From contig NC_079884.1 of assembly GCF_029227915.1 (NCBI RefSeq), forward strand, positions 15,128,001-15,192,000: a stretch of DNA of 64,000 bases, read 5' to 3'. This DNA is from Hydractinia symbiolongicarpus (taxonomy: Eukaryota > Cnidaria > Hydrozoa > Anthoathecata > Hydractiniidae). The notes below the pieces were generated by a model. The model had not been told where the DNA came from. It did not search any database and saw only the letters and a list, made by a program, of their open reading frames with translations. Positions 21,820-34,060 of the stretch are shown piece after piece (the first letter of the stretch is position 1; every line of letters starts with the position of its first letter). A program made the position numbers and the translations under genes.

Positions 21820-22315
21820 TTACTTGCGATACCATTGCTTGAAAAATCGCATCAATTTCTTTGCTTTTTTTGTCATTTTTCTATTTAGTTTCTGCCTCAA
21901 CTTTAATTGCATCTTCATATCTGAACTATCCTTTTTTGTATCCATCTTATCCAAAGCTTTTTTGTTTTTCTCCGATTTTCGTAGAAGCTCCAAAAGGTAA
22001 AATATTAGGCGCTCTATAAAAAACAATCAAGAATTTCTAATTCGACCAGCGTTTTTTATTTGTATAATACAAATTTAGCTGATTTGCAGTGTTCTATGAC
22101 GAAACAGCAATAACATAAAACAAATTTGCAGTCATGACAGCAACACAAAAACGCATACCTGGTATTTTAGGGTTTTTAGCTTTCACTGAGCGCAAATGCT
22201 TCTCGCAAAGTTTTGGATTGGACCATCTCCTACACCATACGAAAGAACTCTTCGTTCTATCCATCAAGCAAAGCAAAAACAACAAAAGTATTAAATATCT
22301 GTGACAATCTTCCAT
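21820..22315 (-). CDS. Small secreted cationic protein with a two-cysteine loop, paralog 1
   Basis: Two exons, 22315-22159 and 22013-21820, joined in phase 1, encode 116 residues. Residues 1-22 form a signal peptide (hydrophobic ILLLFLLCL core). The mature start carries WCRRWSNPKLC, a ten-residue segment bounded by its only two mature cysteines, then a Lys-rich linker ending NPKIPE at the splice junction. Exon 2 is predicted to be mostly helical and very basic (LRKSEKNKKALDKMD, RKMTKKAKKLMRFFKQW). A minus-strand AATAAA lies at 21795-21790. The gene 2.3 kb upstream shares the intron position and phase, the C-x-R-W...LC loop, the KIP junction and a basic helical tail, so the two are duplicates. 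I recognise no known family. A host-defence or signalling role is speculation from size, secretion and charge. Confidence 0.7.
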
Positions 22316-24629
22316 TTTTGCGAAATGTTTCTACTGTTGTAATGCAAGATTAAGTCTGGCAAGGTTTAAATGCATATGTAAAAAGTTAATCAAATATGAT
22401 TGTATTTCAGGTCAACATTGTGATGACCTTTTTACCAAGACTGCACCTCGACTAATTAAAAAATTAAGTTTGCTTTGTAGAAATATTATCCGCTGTTTGA
22501 TTAATTGCACTGTCGACATTTTATGACTGTCAAACGATTCTAAACTGAAAAAGTATTTCTTTGAAAAAGAGTAAAAAATGTAGCTATACTAAAAATGTCG
22601 TAGACATGTAGGTATTGTGTTTTTTTTGCAATATATGGTAGTAAAAAGTACACGATCTTTGGACATCTACTTTATGGGAATGTGCATTGATCAGTTAATG
22701 GATGAGCAGGAAGCGCGCAGACTTGAGCACGTCTATGAATGAAGATGTCTTTAAGGTAAGGATGATCTTTTGGGGTATTGAAAAGAGGAGCATAAGAAAC
22801 CTGTAGCTAAATACTAAAATTTGTTACTTTAAGAATTTGTTTAGAGTTCTACTTTACGCCTTTTTATCACCAGTATTTCAGTAGCTTTATTTTAATAAAT
22901 TTTCTATATTCTTGGAAGCTAGTCAATCAGATTTCTTAGTACGTACTTTTTTCGTTTAAAAAGCTACGAAGAAAATCTGTAAATAATGTAAAATGTTTGA
23001 TGGATTCAAGGGTAGCTGCAACAGTGTAGATGACTTTTGTTCACTAAAACCTTGGTGATGAGAACCCTAAAAAAGAGTTAGCCTTCACCTATCGGGGTGG
23101 TGTAATGTCTCTGCAAACTATTTTATTTCTAATAAAAGCAGATCAACGTGGCTTTTAATTGATCCATGTCTGTAAAATTTGTTATGACGAAATTCTGTTA
23201 TATATTATATACATACAATTAAATACAAATATTAATTGCTATAATTGTAACCGTGTGTTATCAGTAGCCATATAAGATTAACTTGAAATTAAATTATACA
23301 GAAAATATGTATACGTTTATCAAAAAACGTGTTTAACGTGTTTAACGTGTTTAACGTGTTTAGTTAATATCGTTTAACCCTGTTCGCTCCGGTGCAAAAC
23401 GTTGTGATAATTTACACAAATGTAATCTAACATGGAATTGTTACAGCATGTTACAAAAGGAATAAAATGGTAGCATTTAATTTTTGCTTATGTCAGCACT
23501 TTTTCTGTGACGTCGATAGAAGCTTATCCAAAAGTTTATCCAAAATAATAATTTCTCCATAAAAGATGATTACGTTATATCAAATTCGCTCTATATCAAA
23601 TTTTAACATTCTATTTAAAATTTCTGATAGCTAAATAAAATCTTACATTTATGTCCCGCTTATTTTGGCCCCCAGGGTTCCACTTTTTCACCACGTCATT
23701 TAAGTATATAGTAGACGTTACGTATAAATTTTAATATTCTCAGGTTCCAAAGAAGTGACAAGAAGTGTAGAAATCTAAGTCGAGCCTTATTTCTTTAAAA
23801 AATTAACAATAAACACGCCTTGTAATGGTGTTATTCAGGAAGCTTTCCCAAACTATCAGAAAGCTGTATTTTCTTTCATTTTATTTTCATGTACTTTCTT
23901 TGGTTTTATCAGTAAAATGTTCGTTTGATGTTAACTTTAGAAAGTGCTGTTAATGGATTTGTTCGTTGAATCCACATAGAAAATAGTCTGAGAAGAAAAC
24001 AATCGGTTTATGGTAAGATCGCTGCCAAAACACTTAACTATAGTTTAATTGTGATCAATTACGATACAGGGATGTAATTTTAGGCAGCAGTTACTTCGAA
24101 TTAAAAATAACTCCCAGGAAATTATGTATAACGTATTATAATTTTGAAACGAATTATCAGGATTTTACATTTTTTTTTAATTAGTTTTGATTTTCAGAAT
24201 TATAAAAAAAGAAATTGTGAATTTCAGGAAGCTTTCAATTAATTAGTAGTTAATGAGGTCAAAAATTGGGGAATTCTTGGTATCTGTTTGCATGAGGCTG
24301 AGTGGACAAACAAAGCATTGGTCACGAGGGATTTAAAAAGTGCAAAATGAAAAGTTACTAAAGGATCTAGATAATTTTAATTTGTCGTATATTAAAAAAT
24401 GTTTGAGAAAATATATATTAATTTTCATATAGCTAATATAAAAAAAAAAAAATTAAAAAAGTTGATTTTGTTTTTCATTATTGGTAAATAAATCAGTGTC
24501 AGTTTCTTCAACTTTCTCAGGAAATCCAATTTAATGACACCGGATCAAGATGTTATTCAAAGTTTTCGCATGTCGCCAATAACTCGTTTGACAATGTCTC
24601 ACATCAATGTTCCTCAATCAGCGACTGCA
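22316..24629. other. Spacer between the two small secreted protein genes
   Basis: AT-rich. It contains four tandem copies of the 9-mer ACGTGTTTA at 23327-23362 and, on the plus strand, a short frame ending in a good donor (MSRKRADLSTSMNEDVFK then GTAAGG at about 22699-22755) with no identifiable downstream exon. Confidence 0.4.
23327..23362 (+). repeat. (ACGTGTTTA)4 minisatellite
   Basis: Four consecutive perfect copies of a 9-bp unit, visible directly. Confidence 0.9.
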
Positions 24630-25385
24630 TCAAGGTAAAAGTTTTTTATCCATATCTTTTTCGACTTTATTTAAAAACTTTGCAAAAGCTGCAACAGCTC
24701 TTTTTGTTCTCTTTCTAACAAGCTTTAATCGAAGATGCTGCCGTCTCTTTTCCCCTTTACTGGCGCTGGTCAGATTGTACATTTTCAAGAGATCTTCGAT
24801 CAAACCTAAAATGTAAACGAATAAAAAATAATTTCTTTGCACCTGAATAATATAGCTCATAAGTCAAAACACTGCAATTGTTTTTATAATAATAATATAA
24901 CCAAGCTGGGATATTGTTTAGAAAGAGACAGGACAAAAGGACAAAAAACGATTTTTTCCAATCTTTGTATAAAAAACTAGGAGAAAACATTAGAAAGAAT
25001 GGTGAAGTGTTTGACTATTCTTGATCAAAGTTTGGAGCATATGACACCAATTTTTTTAATGACTGGAAAACTGTCAGACTTGAGTAAAAGTCTAAAACAT
25101 GAAGATGCTGTGTAAATGTTTGAAAATTGTTCTCGAGTTATTCTTCCTTAACTATTTTAAGCAGTTATTTCTGCAATTGACCGTGCTACTTCTGGTGCAA
25201 CAAATAAACATTTTCATGATTCCTTTGGAGAACTTACCTTGTGGTATCTTTTGTTTTTCTGGTGCACACAAACGTAAATGTACATGCCATCTTTTGCACA
25301 GAAGTGCTGAATGATATCTCGACGACGTTTCACGTAAAACTATAAACATTACTATTAATACAATACTAAAGGTTAACCTATGCAT
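24630..25385 (-). CDS. Small secreted cationic protein with a two-cysteine loop, paralog 2
   Basis: Two exons, 25385-25238 and 24805-24630, joined in phase 1, encode 107 residues. The signal peptide is about residues 1-22 (FSIVLIVMFIVL). The mature N-terminus contains LLCKRWHVHLRLC with two cysteines eleven residues apart inclusive, then EKQKIPQ at the intron. Exon 2 starts GLIEDLLKMY and continues as a Lys/Arg-rich helix (EKRRQHLRLKLVRKRTKRAV, AAFAKFLNKVEKD). The basic KR/RR pairs could be processing sites. A TATAAAA sits at 25466-25460, 75 nt upstream of the ATG, and a weak ATTAAA lies near 24530. It is on the same strand as paralog 1 and shares its structure; sequence identity outside the loop and helix is low, so the duplication is not recent. 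Confidence 0.7.
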
Positions 25386-25459
25386 GCTGGATTCTGAAAA
25401 TCATATATCAGTCTGTATGCATAAAAAAAGATGTCTAACTTTTTCTTCGTAACTAGGCA

Positions 25460-25466
25460 TTTTATA
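25460..25466 (-). promoter_or_regulatory. TATA box of small secreted protein paralog 2
   Basis: A minus-strand TATAAAA 75 nt upstream of the ATG at 25385 would place transcription start near 25435 with a 5' UTR of about 50 nt. Confidence 0.5.
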
Positions 25467-25901
25467 CCTTTGACCTTTCATTAAAGGTAATTGACGCTTA
25501 TAACAGATTATTTATAATTATTAAACATCTTTTAATTAGTGATGTTGTTATTTACATGAGACAGGTTGTCTATAAGAAAAACGGACCTCCAATTATCAAA
25601 ACAACACGAGGAGAGTTTTACAGTGTTTAAAGTCATCAAAATTAATTAACTGTGAGAATATAACCATTATTATTCAATAGATGCTAAACAATAGTTTTGT
25701 GAGTAACGTTGGATTGTTAAATGTAAATCGACTCATGATGATTGGGTCATTTACCCTAATTGGAAGTCTATTTAAATCAATTCGTTGAATAGTATTAAGT
25801 GTTTACAATGAATCTGATAATTAATTGCGTGGGTAGAGTAATGTCTCAGACCGTCTCAGATTTTTTTTCTTTTAATTAAGCAAGCAGATTTTTCTCGTGT
25901 T

Positions 25902-26605
<704 letters not shown>

Positions 26606-26607
26606 TA

Positions 26608-28040
26608 TATACATTACTTTTTCATATCTTACGGAGACTGAACTCATCTCAGTACGCAATAAAATTTAATTTAAATTGCTATTGTTTTGGCATCCCTTTG
26701 ATAACCATGCGCGATGTGCATTTCACCTAATTTTTACAAAAAAAACATTGCGTAATCTTTCCGCGATTCGTATAGCTATATATGAAAAATGTGATTTTCT
26801 TTCAGAATTTAATAAGACAACATGAATAGGTTTGCAACTGATATCACGGATGATTTAGAAACAAACAAGAAGCCTTAAGGCTTGAAGATTTCCGCCTTGT
26901 CAAGAGAAACTTTCCACAGAGCAAAACGTTCAATGGTCGACCCAAGGCTGAGATTTTCAATTTAAAAACAGGATAAATGATTGAATAATTGCGCAAAACT
27001 ATGTGACTTAACCGCTTTTTGAGGCTTTTTGACTACTCCATTTCTTAAGTAGTTTTAGTTGTAAAACAATGATTCGAGTCTGGGGTTTTGCGTCTGAGGT
27101 TCATGTTCTTATAACATTGTTCTTATATAAAAAGGGGTTAAAGTAGCCTGGTCTGAAAAGTTTTAAATATGGGCGACAAATAACACAATTTATATATACT
27201 TCAATTTAATTACATCTGAATAAATAACAAAAATATACAGATTTACGCATAGTTCTAAAAAATTAAAAACTTGGGATCTATCTGAAAAGTTTTGATGATG
27301 CAAATTCTGTAAAATTGACAAAGTAAACCATAGAAGTCTAGTTTCACAAAAAAAATAGTGTGAAGTAAATACTATTAAATAACCAAAATAAAAATAAAAT
27401 AAATTATATAAATATACATTAGTTTTGTCAACATTTTTTTTGAAGTGCTGATGATGGCTGTGTTAGATTATGGCTGACCTAAAAAAAAAGAAAAATATTA
27501 AAAAACATATTTTGTGCACATCAGGGAGAATTTTTATTCATAACCCCATTTATATAAGTTACGACATACTTACATACAAATTGAGCTCGTATGTCAGGTT
27601 TTTTATGGAGCAAAATGTTTTGCTTGTAACACAATGTAACGGTCCATAGGCCAAAATATATAGGAAAAAATGTTCGATTTAGGATTCGAATTTAAAAAAA
27701 ATGTTTTTTGAATATTTGTGTACAAAACAAAATAGCGATCAATAAAGGACTTGTTATCTTAATACAAAAGTACACAGCCCTTTTCATAAAGTTCATAAAG
27801 AATTTTATCAAAAAAATGCACTGCAGATTTGCCTGTCAAATTTTGTAATTCTGATCTGCTGCTGATGTTGTATTTTAACGATGGTCATGTTAAATATAAG
27901 ACAACACTTATTTTAAGTTCTATATGTGAATCTTTATATGCAATATAGTCTGTAGCCAGTAGCTAGCTACATGCAAATGTAGCTTAAGCCGGTCAAACCT
28001 TCCTGAGAACTAATGCACCTTTTAGGCTATTAATCATCAT
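26608..28040. other. Intergenic, nothing supported
   Basis: AT-rich sequence with many long A and T runs; no open frame or repeat of note. Confidence 0.5.
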
Positions 28041-28044
28041 TTTT

Positions 28045-28200
28045 GGTTCCCAAACTGTTAAGTCATTTGCTTGCTCACTTGATATTTGAAAAAAGGTAAT
28101 GGGTTTGATCCCTACTACATAAGGAAGGCCATTTTATAGCTGAGCAGAAATGCTAGGGAATTGCCTAGCTTAAATAAGAGCTTTAAACACTCTGAAGAAT
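28045..28200 (+). mobile_element. Degenerate tRNA-like SINE
   Basis: GGGTTTGATCCCTAC resembles a Pol III B box and is followed by AATGCTAGGGAATTGCC, AGAGCTTTAAACACTC, a tail reminiscent of the 17.0 kb SINE family. The A box is weak. Confidence 0.4.
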
Positions 28201-28271
28201 CGCAAATGGAAATCACTTTATCATAGCTAAGTAACAAACTAGCTAGCTTAAAACATACAGCATTTTTTTAC

Positions 28272-28516
28272 CTGAGAAGTCTCATCGACCAAACATCCTG
28301 TTTTGCAAAACATTGATTTGGAGTTTCAAACATATCAAGAGGAACGGTAACCGACTGTTTTAGGCAAGAAACTTTGGCCTGTGGGACCTGAAACTCGAAG
28401 AACTTCGAGACAAAGCATCACAGGAAGCCACGAAATCAGATTCTGACAATCTGAGATGCTATTGGCTAAAAAATCAAATAACGCATCGACAACACAGAAC
28501 AAAAAAAACAGGCTGA
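28272..28516. other. Exon-like block of ambiguous strand
   Basis: Less AT-rich than its surroundings. Minus strand: TTTCAG, a 116-nt open segment (28387-28272; VPQAKVSCLKQSVTVPLDMF then ETPNQCFAKQDVWSMRLL) and an AG/GTAAAA donor. Plus strand: TTTTAG at 28358-28363, then 50 open codons to TGA at 28516 (ARNFGLWDLKLEELRDKASQ). Only one can be real, and I recognise neither. Confidence 0.3.
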
Positions 28517-30600
28517 TGATAATAATAATAATGGCATCATTTTAAATCCAGTTTTACATTGAAACTGCCTGGAAATTAGAATTTAAAGCTTCCAGGTGTC
28601 ATTTAAAAATCCCTATTATTTTAAGCCTGAAAATCAAAAAACTTTTTAAAAAATACTATATATCAATTCTTTTCCATCCGTGATTTAAAAGTGCTATCGG
28701 TTTCAACATTTGCAATATTGCAAAAATCATGCGCATATTTAATCTTGAAAGTATGCATTTTGATTTAATATTTGCATTTTATGTGAGGAGTTTCCTTCCA
28801 GTTTTTATTATTGTTTATTTACGAAAACTGAAACATTTGTTCTGATATCTTCACAGTTACAGTTAGGCACCTGGATTTATTTTTTAAGGTAATACTGCAG
28901 CTTATTTTTTAATTGCCGTCTTGTGATCTACTAATTAACAACCACACTCATATCATATGTACTTGAATCTGAATCCAACGGACGCCACCAACATGCAGCA
29001 ACAATCTTTTATTATACCAATTACGGTTGCATTAGGATTAAGATTGTGTATCAAGATTAGGATTTTCGACCCATGTTGGTATTTTAAAGCAAATATAGTA
29101 GACCCACTGTTATTTCATTATTACTCTAAGATGGACATAACTTATAATTCTTAGTGGTAGACCACAATTAACAGCCTCTTATTATAATTGATTTTTCTTT
29201 ATCCCTCTTTTAGAATTAAGACAAGAATTAAGGACAAATAGTCTAACACGAGTAACCAACACAAGAATGAGAAATAGCAGTTTTTATTAGGGGGCATAAA
29301 TCCCCAAAATTGCAAGTACGAAGTTAAATAGCGGAACATCATAATCTACGTATTCATAATTTTTTACCTTCAATTACGTCATCCGTACAATTGTAGAAAT
29401 TAATTACACCAGACGAGAAATTCAAATAAATTATAACACCGGAAATTTCTCATATTTTTGTGTTACATTCCACACAGTGTATGCATAACACGTTACATGG
29501 TTCATAGCTTTCTTTATTAAAAAAAAAAATGATTGGTCAAACGTTCACGTGTGACCTAGAGAAAGTAATTATTTGCTGATAATTGTGGAGGAATTTGAGA
29601 TAATATTTGTAGAATAAGTTTGCGGATTTCAGTGTCTTGGAATACTTCCTCGAGAAGTTTGAAAGACAGTCTCAGTAAACAGTTGGAAGAATAGCACGAA
29701 AATATTTTTGTTTATCGTATTTATTCTAAGTACATGATGTGTATCATTATTTTCATATCAAATTTGTGTTATTGTTTTGAAATTAATTTGAATAAATTGC
29801 CGATCAAGGCATGGTCGAATTTTAGTGATTTTTTCTTCGCATACATACATACGATTTTTTGAAATATCTATGGACGATAAAAAGACTTTAAGATTTAATA
29901 ACTGATATCAACATAAGCTTTAAAATAAAATAATAGCATAATAAACTGTGTACAAAAAAACAGGGGTGGATTTGGAAATGGTTAAAAAAATTAAATAACG
30001 GCTAATTTCACTACGTTTCACTGCGCCAAAATCTGTACAAATAAGTTATATTTGATATATCACGTAATATGTGCTGATTAGAAATAGTGCAACAGTAGTG
30101 AATCTATCTTCAAACTTAAGTACGAGGAATATAGTGGTTTTGATCAAATTAAATTATTCCTTTAGGCGTTAGGTAACCACAAGTTTTTAGACAAGTCAAG
30201 ATAATACGACAAAAAATAAAAAGTGAAAAAAATATTCGAAAAGTGAAAAATTAATTTTTTTATGATACACGGTTTTTATAAGAACCTAGTTTATAAGAAG
30301 TTTGAGGCTAAGATTTTGCTAAAAATTAAGAACGTATTCAGCCTGAATTCTTTCATGGACTACAAAGAACAAAATGTAAGTCCAGAGGTCAAATTTTGGC
30401 TTAGTGCCTAATGTATTTTAGCAACATAAATATTTTACCAACATTTTTCACCGATCAACGATTTTTACCCAAATTTTTTTTTTTCGATTTTTTTAACATA
30501 TATAACCTGTTGATCCTGGTGACCTGTTTTGATGTTGAACTCTAAAGTTTCTCGCAAGCAGACCTCGCAAGCTGGATCGATATAGCACCGTAATTCAACA
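28517..30600. other. Intergenic, nothing supported
   Basis: AT-rich. A 65-codon frame at 28957-29154 lacks recognisable features. Confidence 0.4.
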
Positions 30601-30623
30601 CAAATTTTTGCGTAAACAAAACT

Positions 30624-31532
30624 TTATAAATTTGATTGAGCTGATGTTATTGTCCCTTGTCTTGGTCTCTCCACCGTTACCGCTCTCTTCCTGATGTGAA
30701 ATTTTCTTTTCGCGACCTTTCTAACACTTTTCTGCAGCAGAATGTATATCACGGCATCTGAGGTATACGTCAAAGTGTATAAAATATATGTGACGAGTAA
30801 GACTGTATTTGGAAGAGATGTATTTGAGTAGTGGTACGAAAATAAAATCATGTCAGGTACTATCATAAATAATACGAAGGTAACAATAATCAAAGAGATC
30901 AATAATAACGGTGAACGTCGAAGCATGTTTTTAAAGTCCTTTTTTCGATTTTTTAAAACCTTTAATGGCTTATAATACCTTCCAAATATATAGCTATATG
31001 TTACCAATGCGATTGCAAGAAAGATTGCTTCTATTATCGGAAAAAAGTAAATATAGCAATATCGTGTGTAATTTATTCTCCATTTGTAGTATAAAATAAC
31101 CATAACGGAAGAGAATGTTGCTCCAATGAGCCATATGAAGTACATCAATTTCAATGTGTGTCTACCTGACCAATATAAAGCGTACTTTATATTTAGATAC
31201 ATTTCAAGAAATCTATCTGCTGTAATGCATATCATGGCAAGATAGTAAACAAAACTAAATCCAGTGAGCTGTACGAGTGAAATATATTCGAGAAATTCGA
31301 AATGGCTACTTGGAAACAAAACATGTATCAAACTTGCTAGCCAAGTGCATAACAAAAAACTGACAGTTACAAAACTCAAGTTTAATAAAAGTAAGCGCTG
31401 TGTTGCGTTAATATTTTGTTTTGGTACGATTGACAATAGATAGATTCCCAACAAATGAAGAGATATTGGTATTAGTCGAACGCCAATATTTACTAAATTT
31501 GGGATTATACTTTCTGTATCATGTTGATGCAT
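30624..31532 (-). CDS. Orphan class A (rhodopsin-like) GPCR, intronless
   Basis: A single 302-codon frame with seven hydrophobic helices at roughly residues 17-37, 46-72, 84-108, 126-148, 160-184, 207-232 and 240-266. The third helix ends in ADRF (106-108), in place of DRY. Helix 6 has a Pro in VPDM. Helix 7 has SDAVIY where NPxxY is usual, and helix 2 has NLSFVTV with no Asp at the sodium site. No Cys is visible at the start of helix 3, although ECL2 has one (Cys159). The tail is short and basic. It should be a plasma membrane receptor signalling through G proteins or arrestin; the ligand cannot be inferred. Single-exon divergent receptors of this kind are common as expanded families in cnidarians. 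Confidence 0.85.
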   Translation of the reverse strand: MHQHDTESIIPNLVNIGVRLIPISLHLLGIYLLSIVPKQNINATQRLLLLNLSFVTVSFLLCTWLASLIHVLFPSSHFEFLEYISLVQLTGFSFVYYLAMICITADRFLEMYLNIKYALYWSGRHTLKLMYFIWLIGATFSSVMVILYYKWRINYTRYCYIYFFPIIEAIFLAIALVTYSYIFGRYYKPLKVLKNRKKDFKNMLRRSPLLLISLIIVTFVLFMIVPDMILFSYHYSNTSLPNTVLLVTYILYTLTYTSDAVIYILLQKSVRKVAKRKFHIRKRAVTVERPRQGTITSAQSNL

Positions 31533-33200
31533 ATTTTATACGAATTCTGCATGCACATCTGAACTTCTCCTCTGGATAGTTTTTCTAATATCTGAAACTT
31601 TTGAATTTTAAAAACGTTATATACACCACTTTTTCTGTAATTTTAATTTCTACTGATAAGAAGTTAAATTCGAGATTTCATTATGTAACCTCAACGTCTT
31701 TCCATATTGACACAGATGGTTCGAAACTACGATTTTTCTTCAACATGTCGTAGTTACTTTATTCAAATATTTTTTAAGCAATTCAATAGATTTAAAGAGC
31801 CGTATGCCCAGTGCATTTTACGCAATATACCAACGTTCTATTTAAAAGTTTGTCTCTTGCGGTATCGCTTCTTTTTGTTCCTAAGGTATTTCGATTTTAC
31901 AGAAAAATTTTCTAAATTTCATAAACTCAAAACTCAAATTTTAGCAACGGGTATTGTATGTGGTTAACATGTATGTAATAATTTGCCCAGAACTGCGGTT
32001 TCGCGTTGTTTTTTTTCGGAAATAGACGAAATTTGAAGTTTCTTTTGCGAACTGAAGTAAATTCAGCAAAAGTCTTGAACAGCGAAATTTCATTTTACGG
32101 GCATTGTGAAAAGTTTCAACTACAAAAATAATATTTAATATTCATAGATCGTAGTTTTAACTTTTACATAAATTTCAACTGTTAAACTATTACTAAATTC
32201 TTGTCCACATTCTTGCGAAATCCAATAGACCAATGGAACTTGGCCAAACACACAAATTAATTTTCGCTGTTTTTAATCGCGGAATTGTATATAAAAATAT
32301 GTCCACTAATTCAAGTATCCTCTAATTTCTTGTCTACTGTTTGAAAAGTTTGCTTGTGACTTTAACTTAAATTCAGCCAGTGTAATGACATCTGACCGTT
32401 AATCAGAGGTGCATGCCTTTAAAAATGTCCGTTAATCAAAAAGACTACCGTAAGTCAACAAATGCTTCCTCGTGATTCTCTCGACATTTGGCGAGTTTTT
32501 GATCCGATTTTCGCAAGATGTACCGAGATCAGCCATAAACTGGTTAGGAATTCGGCTGAAAAGGGCATACATAGATCGAATTTTCCAGAGCTAAATAAAA
32601 TGGACTGGAAAGGGATCATAGGAACAATGTATGATGGGAAGATTATTTTAAATTATCCTCACACATACAGTTGTACTAATTCTTAATTTCAATAGAAACT
32701 TAAACTCTCATTTTCAAAGAAATAATTTTCTGGAAAATAAAAAAAAACGTCGTATAAAACATGTCCATTCCAGCTGGAGTATTTGCCTAAGCAATAAAAC
32801 CTAAATCTTAAGGAAACTATGTTTTTAGTAAACTGAACTGTATATACATGTATGTAATAAGGAAAACAATTTTGTAAATAAAATAAATATATTATATAAA
32901 TATATATGTAGTAATTCTTTTTGGATCTTTATATATTAGTAACATTAAAATATTAAATACATGGGATAAATAGGTTTCCCTCCAAATTTTTTAATTTAAT
33001 CCTTAAATATTTATATACATTTTTAAAATATTATGTGCCATAAATTCGTTGAAACATTGCAATAAATAACAATTAGTGTTGAAAGGACTTTCCAAGATTA
33101 TATGTTGTTTAAAGCTAAAAAATAAACAGGAAAATTCAAAACAACGAACTACGGACTACAAAAAATGAATAAATACCATATCCCTTATGAAATAAATCTC
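31533..33200. other. Intergenic, nothing supported
   Basis: AT-rich. The frames at 31707-31967 and 32462-32686 (plus) show no domain, signal or splice support. Confidence 0.4.
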
Positions 33201-33220
33201 AAAATTAAAATTAGATAAAT

Positions 33221-33478
33221 TTACAAAAACAACCATATTCCTATAATTAAAAAGACAATACAGTAATTTTTCCATACCAAGAAACACAGTAATATTAACA
33301 ACATTACTATGAATGCCAAAAGTGCATATCTCATGTTTAGAGATGGAGATTTTTGATGAACAGTGTTCAAGTAATGGCTGTCTTCATCATTATTTTGCTG
33401 TTTCAAAGATTTTTTTACCAAACGAAAACCATACAACGTCAACGTTGAAACAACAGTGCGAAGCTCCTCCACAGTCAT
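33221..33478 (-). CDS. Possible small tail-anchored or double-pass membrane protein
   Basis: An 85-codon frame with a Met at 33478 preceded by an in-frame TAG four codons upstream, so the start is defined if the frame is used. About 48 polar residues (MTVEELRTVVSTLTLYGF, KKSLKQQNNDEDSH) are followed by a hydrophobic C-terminus that could form two closely spaced helices (RYALLAFIVMLLILLCFLVW and CIVFLIIGIWLFL). I recognise no family. It may be a genuine single-exon small membrane protein or chance; the polar-then-hydrophobic organisation favours real at modest odds. Confidence 0.4.
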   Translation of the reverse strand: MTVEELRTVVSTLTLYGFRLVKKSLKQQNNDEDSHYLNTVHQKSPSLNMRYALLAFIVMLLILLCFLVWKNYCIVFLIIGIWLFL

Positions 33479-33969
33479 TTCAAGTATCTAGGCATTAAAA
33501 TAAACTCCTAAGAAACAATTTCTATGGGAGTTGGGGCATCTTGTGATTTTTTCTTTCCTTTTAATTTGACATGTGTTCTAATACCAACCGAGGCAAAAAA
33601 AAATTTAAAATTTAAAGGTTCAAAATTTAAAATGGCCAACTTAATAATATTCCAAATTAGGTCTCAGATGGAAATTTGATTTTTGCAATTTTGCTTGTCT
33701 CTAGGTGAATGTACTTTGCTGGTCACACAAGCTTCTCTTTAAGTTTTCAGTATGCGGTGTGTACTAATAAATTTAAAGAAAAAATTATGTTAACAGAATG
33801 ATGCCACAAGCTATGGGCTGCTGAAAATGCAAAAAACTATACTTTTAGTTAACTTGGATCTAAAGGGGAAGTGGTTTTGAGGACCAAAAATCTGTGATAA
33901 TACTAGTTTGAGTTACGGAGTCCACTGTGTATCTTAACATATAAAACAAATAAGTTTGTGAGATATTTT

Positions 33970-34060
33970 ACTATTTCCGGGAGGACTTAGATATGGAGTC
34001 CTAAAATATTTAATGTTCATTTTGAGCTACGCAGACCTAATTAAGGGCTCTCTTTCTATG
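33970..34060 (-). mobile_element. SINE tail fragment
   Basis: GGAGTCCTAAAATATTTAA followed by TTTTGAGCTACGCAGACC matches the tail of the 18.1 kb SINE in the same orientation. The head is missing. Confidence 0.6.
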
